NCBI GenBank assembly: GCA_964236445.1
Contig: CAXSDR010000060.1
Coordinates: 1 to 22,162 of the forward strand
Length of the DNA stretch: 22,162 bases
Direction of reading: 5' to 3'
Source of the DNA: CAXSDR01 sp964236445
Lineage (GTDB): Bacteria; Actinomycetota; Actinomycetes; Motilibacterales; Motilibacteraceae
Positions 17,971 through 22,162 of this stretch are shown piece after piece. Position 1 is the first letter of the stretch. Every line of letters starts with the position of its first letter. Under the pieces are notes generated by a model that worked only from the letters and a program-made list of their open reading frames with translations, did not search any database and was not told the origin of the DNA. The position numbers and the translations under genes are program-made.

Positions 17971-18177
17971 TCAGCGAGGCCCCAGCCGTTTGCGCCGAAG
18001 CGACCGCGACTCGACGGAGCGTCGCTTGGCGGCGAGAGCGTCGGCCTGCGCGCGCACCCGTGCGGGGTCGAAACCGGCGGGGACGGGCCCCATCGCCACC
18101 AGCGCCGCAAGCAGCGCGTGCTGCCGCGAGTCCAGTGCCCGTCGCTGCTCGACGGTCGCAGCGGCCCCTGCCCTCAC
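17971..18177 (-). CDS. 68-aa protein, candidate partner of the MNIO enzyme (resembles the SCO6045-like C-terminal domain)
   Basis: This is a short, helical, strongly basic protein. Its core (ALDSRQHALLAALVAMGPVP followed by an FDPARVRAQADALAAKR segment) resembles what I remember as the SCO6045-like C-terminal domain; that match is from memory. The GTG start at 18177 overlaps the MNIO stop in GTGA, so the two are probably made together. In well-known MNIO systems a second protein (DUF2063/BufC, MbnC, TglI) binds the precursor or completes the enzyme. This one is much smaller than those but sits in the matching place. Its role as a partner is inference. Confidence 0.75.
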   Translation of the reverse strand: MRAGAAATVEQRRALDSRQHALLAALVAMGPVPAGFDPARVRAQADALAAKRRSVESRSLRRKRLGPR

Positions 18178-18992
18178 CGGTGCACCAGGCCCGCAGCGTG
18201 CGCGATCGCCGTGAGCTCGGCTGCCAGCACCGCGTCGCTGGGGTAGTCGCCGTCGCGCTCCAGCATCACGCCGGGAAGCGCGACGCGCTCACTCAGCGCG
18301 GTGAGCAGATCGCGCACAGCCGATGGCACGGGGTGGCGGTGCGTGTCGTGCCACAGCCCGTTGCGCAGAACGCCGCCTGCCACATGCACGTAGGCCACCG
18401 CCTCGAGCGGCAGGTCGTCGATGGCACGCACCGGGTCGAGGCCCAGGTTGATGTTCGCGGTGTGCAGGTTGGCGACGTCGAGCAGGAGGCGTACGCCGGT
18501 GCGCGCGACGAGCTCGGCGAGGAACTGCCCGTCGGTCAGCTCGTCCTCCGGCCAGCCGAGCAGCGGTGCGACGTTCTCCACCGCGAGCGGCACCGGCAGG
18601 GCGTCCTGCGCGATGTGGACGTTCTCAGCCACGACCGCCAAGGCATCCCAGGTGCGCGGGACCGGCAGCAGATGCCCTGCCTCCAGGCCACCGGCACGGA
18701 CGAAGGCGATGTGCTCGCTGACGAGTGGCGAGTCGAGAGCCTCCGCACATGCGCGGAGGTGCGCGAGCCGCTCGGGCCGGGGCCGGTCCGCACCGCCCAG
18801 GGACAGGGTGACGCCGTGGGGCAGCACAGGTAGGCGGCGAGCTCGCATCACGCGCAGCGACTCGGGCAGCGCGTCCGGGCGGAGCCCCTCGGCGACCGCC
18901 TCGACGAACTCGATCCCGGCCAGCCGCTCCACCGTCAGGTCGATCTCCGGCCGCCACCCGATGCCCAGTCCGAGCCGCGGGTGCTCAGCCAC
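18174..18992 (-). CDS. DUF692 family multinuclear non-haem iron oxidase (MNIO)
   Basis: MNIO (DUF692) enzymes are TIM-barrel, two- or three-iron oxidases that use O2 to remodel residues, usually cysteines, of peptide substrates; MbnB, TglH and BufB belong here. The 272-aa product has the opening LGLGIGWRPEI and the metal-ligand motifs: His59 in LPHGVTLSLGG, Glu93-His94 in VSEHIAF, Glu139-Asn140 in LAVENVAPLLG, Asp172/Asn175/His177 in LLLDVANLHTANINLG, His203 in YVHVAGG, Asp216/His218/His220 in HDTHRHPVP, and Glu245 in MLERDGDYP. The catalytic set therefore appears complete. GTG 18992 is preferred: it gives the family's start and has a G-run 7 nt upstream, inside the tail codons of the preceding gene, whose stop it overlaps by 8 nt. 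The only nearby candidate substrate is that tail. Confidence 0.92.
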   Translation of the reverse strand: MAEHPRLGLGIGWRPEIDLTVERLAGIEFVEAVAEGLRPDALPESLRVMRARRLPVLPHGVTLSLGGADRPRPERLAHLRACAEALDSPLVSEHIAFVRAGGLEAGHLLPVPRTWDALAVVAENVHIAQDALPVPLAVENVAPLLGWPEDELTDGQFLAELVARTGVRLLLDVANLHTANINLGLDPVRAIDDLPLEAVAYVHVAGGVLRNGLWHDTHRHPVPSAVRDLLTALSERVALPGVMLERDGDYPSDAVLAAELTAIAHAAGLVHR

Positions 18993-19668
18993 CGCCACAC
19001 CCCCCGCCACCGCAACCGCCGCCGCAACTCCCGCCGCCGCATCCGCCCGCCCCGCCGCAGCCATGGCCGCCATGGCCGCTTTGGCCGCCGCCATCTGCAC
19101 TGCTCCAGCCCGACCAGAGGGTCCAGCTGCTCGAGTCGTCACCGAAGCCGCGTCCGGGGCGCCGTCGTGAAGTGCCGAAGACCGCCGCGCGAAGCTCGTC
19201 GTCGGCGAACGAACCGGGCCCGTCGAGCGCCACTGCCAGTACCGAGGACGTGAGGTCCGCTTCCGCCTGCAAGGCGACCCGCTGGTCGCGCAGCAGCGCC
19301 TGCCCCTGGCTCGTGCAGCAGGCTCGGCCGCTCCAGCGCAGCGGCCAGACCTGGTGCGCCCGACGCAGGTTGCCTTCTCGCATCAGCTTCTCCGCGATCA
19401 TGACCAGAGCCCCCGAGCGCCAGGCCGCAGCGCGTACGTCATCGACCGTGCACCAGCCGCTCGCCGCGCCGGGCACGCCGGCGAGGACGGCGGCCTCGAC
19501 CGGGTGCTCGCTGACCGTCTCCACGACGGTGAGCCCGCCGTCCCTGCTGGCTCGCAGCCACCCTTTCTCGAGCAGGCTCACGACCGCGGTCTCGAGACAC
19601 CGCGGCGGTCCGCCCGCAAGGTAGGCGACCTCGTAGACGTCAACCTTCCTGAGTGTGACCACGACCAT
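18985..19668 (-). CDS. TIGR04222-domain protein with Gly/Cys-rich C-terminal tail, likely MNIO substrate
   Basis: The 227-aa protein has a folded N-terminal domain (about 1-110; VDVYEVAYLAGGPPRCLETA, EHPVEAAVL) matching the TIGR04222 family as I know it. A helical region (about 110-165) and a Ser/Trp linker (SSSWTLWSGWSS) follow. The last 35 residues are nearly all Gly with five Cys at 204, 210, 215, 219 and 224. Many TIGR04222 proteins carry membrane segments; none is evident here, so the protein is probably cytosolic. Members typically end in such Gly/Cys tails. The next gene encodes an MNIO enzyme, so the tail is the probable site of modification. The ATG at 19668 abuts a GGGAG site; GTG 19662, two codons in, has better spacing. 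Confidence 0.88.
   Translation of the reverse strand: MVVVTLRKVDVYEVAYLAGGPPRCLETAVVSLLEKGWLRASRDGGLTVVETVSEHPVEAAVLAGVPGAASGWCTVDDVRAAAWRSGALVMIAEKLMREGNLRRAHQVWPLRWSGRACCTSQGQALLRDQRVALQAEADLTSSVLAVALDGPGSFADDELRAAVFGTSRRRPGRGFGDDSSSWTLWSGWSSADGGGQSGHGGHGCGGAGGCGGGSCGGGCGGGGCGGG
18988..19092 (-). repeat. Gly/Cys low-complexity tail coding segment
   Basis: These 35 codons at the 3' end of the TIGR04222 gene encode Gly-rich sequence with Cys separated by 5, 4, 3 and 4 residues, preceded by two Gly-His units. Codons are mixed (GGC, GGG, GGT, TGT, TGC), so this is not a simple DNA microsatellite. The composition therefore appears to be kept at the protein level. Confidence 0.8.
19000..19005 (-). 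promoter_or_regulatory. Ribosome binding site of the MNIO gene inside the Gly tail
   Basis: Two adjacent GGG glycine codons of the tail form a six-G run 7 nt before GTG 18992. It decides the MNIO start and ties MNIO translation to ribosomes finishing the tail. Confidence 0.5.
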
Positions 19669-19680
19669 CTCCCTCGCTCG

Positions 19681-19699
19681 GGTGACCCCTGCGGTCACC
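19681..19699. promoter_or_regulatory. Inverted repeat in the leader of the MNIO operon
   Basis: GGTGACC-N5-GGTCACC is a perfect 7-bp inverted repeat ending about 12 nt before the TIGR04222 start codon. As RNA it forms a hairpin just upstream of the ribosome site; as DNA it could be an operator. The sequence alone does not decide which. Confidence 0.5.
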
Positions 19700-19726
19700 T
19701 CGTCGGACTGTGGCAGCGCGCACGAG

Positions 19727-19754
19727 TCAATGCAATCCTGCTTGCAATATTGCA
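19727..19754. promoter_or_regulatory. TGCAAT repeat cluster, candidate operator between the MNIO operon and the DUF5753 regulator
   Basis: A 12-bp perfect palindrome TGCAATATTGCA lies at 19743-19754, with a third copy of TGCAAT at 19731-19736, exactly 12 bp upstream of the palindrome's left half. The flanks TCA and TGA extend the outer pair into an imperfect inverted repeat. The cluster is markedly AT-rich for this genome and lies between two divergent genes. It also holds -35-like elements on each strand (TTGCAA on plus, TTGACT on minus). Either the DUF5753 protein or another regulator could bind here. Confidence 0.65.
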
Positions 19755-19810
19755 TGACTGTCGCCAAGATAGTTCGCACGCGGATTTGCTGCCCACCGGA
19801 AGGAGCGCGC

Positions 19811-20698
19811 ATGGCCGTCGATGACAGCCCCTCGGCGCGCGAGCGCCAGCTCGCTCGTGAGCTGCGCCAGCTCAGACGAAGCGTCGAGCTCAAAGGCAAG
19901 GACGTGGCACAGCGCCTGGGCTGGTCGGCCTCGAAGGTGTCCCGCATCGAGACGAGCCACATCGGTGTGAGCGTCGAGGATCTCGAGTACCTGCTCGAGC
20001 TCTATGCGGTGCCTCGCGAGCACGCCGAGCATCTGCGGCGTCTTGCTCCGTCCGCGCGGCCCAAGGGCTGGTGGGACGCATACGCCGACACCATCACCTC
20101 TGGCTATGCCAACCTCATCAGGCTCGAGTCAGGGTCGCGCTCCGTCGAGTGCTATTGCGCGGTGATTCCCCACCCGTTGCTGCAGATCCCCGACTACACG
20201 CGCCACGTGATCACTACGACAGCTATCGCACCGTCCGCCGCAGAGGTCGAGCGACGCATGGCCATCTGCCGTCGGCGGCAGGAGGCGCTTGTCGCGCAGA
20301 ATGGCACTTCCGGACTGCAGCTCACGGCCGTGGTGGACGAGGCCGTCCTTCGCCGCCAGGTCGTCGACGACAAGGGCCATCCGGTGCCGGGGTTGCTCGA
20401 GGCGCAGCTCCGCCATCTTGTGACGCTCGCGGGCAGGCGGGGGATCACGATCCAGGTGCTGCCCTTTGCGGCGGGCATCCCGCCCGTGACGGCGGGCTCG
20501 TTCTCGGTGCTCGAGTCACTGGCCGCGGCCGGTCCTGACGTCGTCTACATGGACAACAAGACCCGGATCTGGACGATCGACGCGGAGTCCGAGGTGCATG
20601 CGTACGCGCAGGAGATGGCCTATCTGCGTCGAATGGCGCTCTCGCCCACAGCCTCTCTCGCGGCGTTGCGGGCGGCGGCGCGGGCTGTGGGCGGCTGA
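19811..20698 (+). CDS. XRE-type helix-turn-helix regulator with DUF5753 domain
   Basis: This is a 295-aa actinobacterial regulator with an N-terminal HTH (about residues 12-70; LRRSVELKGKDVAQRLGWSA, SKVSRIETSHIGVSVEDLEY). The DUF5753 effector domain follows (about 85-270), with the typical motifs AVIPHPLLQIPDYTRHVI, LQLTAVVDEAVLRRQV and ITIQVLPFAAGIPPVTAGSF. Such proteins normally pair with a small DUF397 protein encoded next to them (the Scr1/Scr2-like arrangement); none is present on either side. The ATG at 19811 has GAAGGAG just upstream; upstream in-frame codons run into the operator region. It diverges from the MNIO operon, which it may regulate. Confidence 0.92.
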   Translation: MAVDDSPSARERQLARELRQLRRSVELKGKDVAQRLGWSASKVSRIETSHIGVSVEDLEYLLELYAVPREHAEHLRRLAPSARPKGWWDAYADTITSGYANLIRLESGSRSVECYCAVIPHPLLQIPDYTRHVITTTAIAPSAAEVERRMAICRRRQEALVAQNGTSGLQLTAVVDEAVLRRQVVDDKGHPVPGLLEAQLRHLVTLAGRRGITIQVLPFAAGIPPVTAGSFSVLESLAAAGPDVVYMDNKTRIWTIDAESEVHAYAQEMAYLRRMALSPTASLAALRAAARAVGG

Positions 20699-20724
20699 CG
20701 AGCGTCACAGCGGAGCCGGGCGAG

Positions 20725-21381
20725 TCAGCCGCTTCGGCGGGGCCGGTGCGCGGCCCGTGCCGCCGTTCGCGCCGGCTTGTGAGCCGGCGTCGCGCCGAGA
20801 GCGCGTGAGACGGCGGGCAGGTGGGGCGCGGAGCTGAGCAGGGCAGCCGCCATGGCGCGACCGCGATCGGCTGGCGCGGGCGTCCGCTCGCGCACGGCCG
20901 TCACGATCGCACCATCGGCGAGCTGTGACAGGCACCGTGCGAGCGCGTCGTGGTCGACGTAGCCCGCGTTTGCGAGCAGGCCGTCCAGATAGTGGACGAC
21001 CTTCTCCTTGTGCTCCACGGCGGTGCGGTGAGCCGCGCTGTCCGCATCAGCGGACTCGACCATCGTGTTGATGAAAGCGCAGCCCCTGAAGTCGACAGCA
21101 GAGAAGCGTTCACGAAGACCGTCGAAGAGAGCGAGGGGCTTCTCACGGTCGGGGAGGTTCGACGCGTCGACCACGGCCGCGAGCCAGGCTCGCCAACGCT
21201 CGTCGCGACTGCGGAGGACCGCGACTACGAGCTCGTCCTTGCTGGCGAAGTGGCGATAGAAGCTCGCCTTGCCGATGCTTGCCTCAGAGATGACACGCTC
21301 GATGCCGACCGCCCGGATGCCTTCGGCGTAGAACAACCGCTCGGCAGCGTCCAGGAGCCGCGAACGAGCGTTGACTGCCAT
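20725..21381 (-). CDS. TetR-family transcriptional regulator
   Basis: The 218-aa product has the TetR HTH at about residues 4-50 (ARSRLLDAAERLFYAEGIRA, ERVISEASIGKASFYRHFAS) and a helical ligand-binding domain with FRGCAFINTMVESAD, typical of the YxaF/LmrA-like subgroup. It ends in an Ala/Arg/Pro-rich basic tail (about 190-218). ATG 21381 is chosen because it places the HTH at the N-terminus; an upstream start at 21414 would add 11 non-conserved residues. It is divergent from the AhpD-like gene, with a perfect palindrome between them, so it probably represses that gene and itself. Confidence 0.9.
   Translation of the reverse strand: MAVNARSRLLDAAERLFYAEGIRAVGIERVISEASIGKASFYRHFASKDELVVAVLRSRDERWRAWLAAVVDASNLPDREKPLALFDGLRERFSAVDFRGCAFINTMVESADADSAAHRTAVEHKEKVVHYLDGLLANAGYVDHDALARCLSQLADGAIVTAVRERTPAPADRGRAMAAALLSSAPHLPAVSRALGATPAHKPARTAARAAHRPRRSG
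20771..20788. terminator. GC-rich hairpin near the convergent ends of the DUF5753 and tetR genes
   Basis: GCCGGCT-TGTG-AGCCGGC is a perfect 7-bp stem with a 4-nt loop, inside the 3' end of tetR and 73 bp past the DUF5753 stop. It could end plus-strand transcription, but no T-run follows and it may just be coding sequence. Confidence 0.25.
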
Positions 21382-21419
21382 TGGTTGATTATGCAGCCGC
21401 ACCGCGCCGGGCAACCCCC

Positions 21420-21449
21420 TTGCCCGAAATGGTACTGAACGGTACCGTT
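21420..21449. promoter_or_regulatory. TetR operator candidate and promoter of the AhpD-like gene
   Basis: AACGGTACCGTT (21438-21449) is a perfect 12-bp palindrome, with an additional GGTAC half-site at 21431-21435. A plus-strand promoter TTGCCC-N17-TACCGT (21420-21425, 21443-21448) would have its -10 inside the palindrome. It lies 56 bp from the tetR start and 47 bp from the AhpD-like start, as expected for a divergently acting TetR repressor. Confidence 0.7.
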
Positions 21450-21495
21450 ACGCTTCGACCAGGGACGCGCGTCGCTGGAGACGGAGGAGACATTC

Positions 21496-22044
21496 ATGCC
21501 CCGCATCCCCCAGTTGAGCGCCGAGACGTCGACAGACGAGCAGAAGCAGCTGCTCGACGCGACGCTGTCCCAGCTGGGCCGTGTGCCCAATCTGTATGCC
21601 GCCATGGCTAGCTCACCCAGCGCGCTGCGTGGATATCTAGCCCTGCGTGAGGCACTCGTGTCAGGCGTTTTCTCCGTCGTTCAGCGGGAGCAGCTGGCCC
21701 TGTTTGTCGCACAGGAGAACGCCTGCACCTACTGCGTCTCGGCTCACTCGCTCCGTGGCTCCAAGGTCGGGCTCAGCCAGGAGCAGCTGCGCGCCACCCG
21801 CGCCGGCGAGGCCGAGGACGCGCACATGCAGCAAGTGCTGACCCTGACTGGGACGATTCTCCGCAGCGGTGGTCGTGTCGACGACGACGAGCTCCGTCAG
21901 GCGCGCGCCGCGGGTGTCACCGACGCTGAGCTCACCGAGATCGTTGCGCATGTTGCGCTCAACGTGTTCTCGAACTACTTCAACCATGTCGCACAACCGG
22001 AGCTTGACTTCCCGTCGGTCCACGCTGCCCCGGCCGCCAGGTGA
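21496..22044 (+). CDS. AhpD-like / carboxymuconolactone decarboxylase family protein
   Basis: This is a 182-aa helical protein of the AhpD/CMD superfamily. The redox-active signature is present: Glu74, then Cys77-x-x-Cys80 and His84 in ENACTYCVSAHS, as in AhpD-type alkylhydroperoxidase domains. The start (IPQLSAETSTDEQKQLLDAT) and end (AHVALNVFSNYFNHVAQPEL) resemble the peroxidase-related CMD subgroup. It should have thiol-dependent peroxidase activity, though the substrate and reductant are unknown. A GGAGGAG site precedes the ATG. It is probably repressed by the divergent TetR. Its TGA overlaps the GTG of the next gene. Confidence 0.9.
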   Translation: MPRIPQLSAETSTDEQKQLLDATLSQLGRVPNLYAAMASSPSALRGYLALREALVSGVFSVVQREQLALFVAQENACTYCVSAHSLRGSKVGLSQEQLRATRAGEAEDAHMQQVLTLTGTILRSGGRVDDDELRQARAAGVTDAELTEIVAHVALNVFSNYFNHVAQPELDFPSVHAAPAAR

Positions 22045-22162
22045 CTGAGCCCCGAAGCGGAGCAGTGGAGCTGACCCGCTCTGTCGTCGGGAGGGCCGTG
22101 TCCCGGCGGGCTGTGCTAGGTGCCGGCTCGGCTGCACTGGCGACCACGGCGCTTGCTCCTAG
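22041..22162 (+). CDS. Tat-exported protein, 5' end only (truncated by window edge)
   Basis: A GTG at 22041 overlaps the AhpD-like stop in GTGA, and an open frame runs to the window end (40 codons). The N-terminus is polar, followed by SRRAVLGAGSAALATTALAP, a twin-arginine (Tat) signal with the RR pair and a hydrophobic Ala-rich core. The product would be exported folded, often with a cofactor. The mature part lies outside the window, so its function cannot be given. Coupling to the AhpD-like gene suggests co-regulation by TetR. Confidence 0.75.
   Translation, partial: MTEPRSGAVELTRSVVGRAVSRRAVLGAGSAALATTALAP

Noticed and set aside
18988..19092. Gly/Cys tail as a simple-sequence expansion or sequencing artefact
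   Set aside because: Codons are varied, the frame ends in a coupled stop/start with the MNIO gene, and such tails are usual in this protein family.
18993..19142. 50-residue Ala-rich extension of the MNIO protein
   Set aside because: It is the out-of-frame reading of the Gly/Cys tail codons of the upstream gene. DUF692 proteins start near LGLGIGWR.
19669..19962. 98-residue extension of the TIGR04222 protein, including a Cys-containing MQYCKQDCIDSC stretch that looks like a peptide
   Set aside because: It crosses the TGCAAT operator cluster and the divergent regulator's promoter and start. The family domain begins just after 19668. I therefore do not treat it as a precursor peptide.
20694..20711. 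Inverted sequence GCTGACG..CGTCACAGC between the DUF5753 and tetR stops as a terminator
   Set aside because: The arms are interrupted by an unpaired base and the loop would be too short without opening base pairs, so the hairpin is weak.

Overview
The window is high-GC DNA with densely packed, head-to-tail genes, many GTG starts and 1-8 nt overlaps. It carries a dnaK-grpE-dnaJ-hspR locus, a kdpFABCDE locus, a DUF5753-type helix-turn-helix regulator and a TIGR04222 protein. This combination indicates a chromosomal segment of an actinobacterium (Actinomycetota). I cannot name the genus from the sequence. No rRNA, tRNA, CRISPR array, insertion sequence or phage gene was seen.

Layout. (1) 1-2874, plus strand: the heat-shock operon, with the 3' end of dnaK, then grpE, a dnaJ that lacks its zinc-finger domain, and the repressor gene hspR. 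(2) 2899-3756: a membrane-anchored or secreted NodB-type polysaccharide deacetylase. (3) 3782-11583, minus strand: a complete kdp operon, headed by a 27-codon micro-ORF overlapping kdpF, then kdpF, A, B, C, D, E. The first four junctions overlap by 1-4 nt. (4) 11855-14440, plus strand: clpB, preceded by an inverted repeat that closely matches the HspR operator (HAIR), so the HspR encoded in this window probably controls it. (5) 14511-16741, minus strand: a 14-TM drug exporter and a MarR regulator overlapping by 4 nt, with a strong promoter whose -10 lies in a palindrome. (6) 16806-17961: a divergent pair, a 257-aa protein I do not recognise and a 100-aa zinc-ribbon protein. (7) 17971-19668, minus strand: the most unusual part, a three-gene overlapping operon. 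It encodes a TIGR04222 protein ending in a Gly/Cys tail, a DUF692 multinuclear non-haem iron oxidase (MNIO), and a 68-aa partner candidate. (8) 19811-20698: a divergent XRE/DUF5753 regulator, with a TGCAAT repeat cluster between it and the MNIO operon. (9) 20725-22162: a TetR regulator, a divergent AhpD-like protein, and the first 40 codons of a Tat-exported protein.

How the parts work together. HspR should repress dnaK-grpE-dnaJ-hspR and clpB, giving one disaggregation/refolding regulon. KdpDE senses potassium limitation and induces KdpFABC. MarR and TetR each sit beside one likely target with a palindrome in the shared promoter region. The MNIO operon looks like a peptide-modification system in which the substrate is the C-terminal tail of a larger folded protein rather than a short precursor peptide. 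MNIO enzymes are known to modify cysteines, and the tail carries five cysteines in almost pure glycine. The chemistry, the product and its role are unknown to me.
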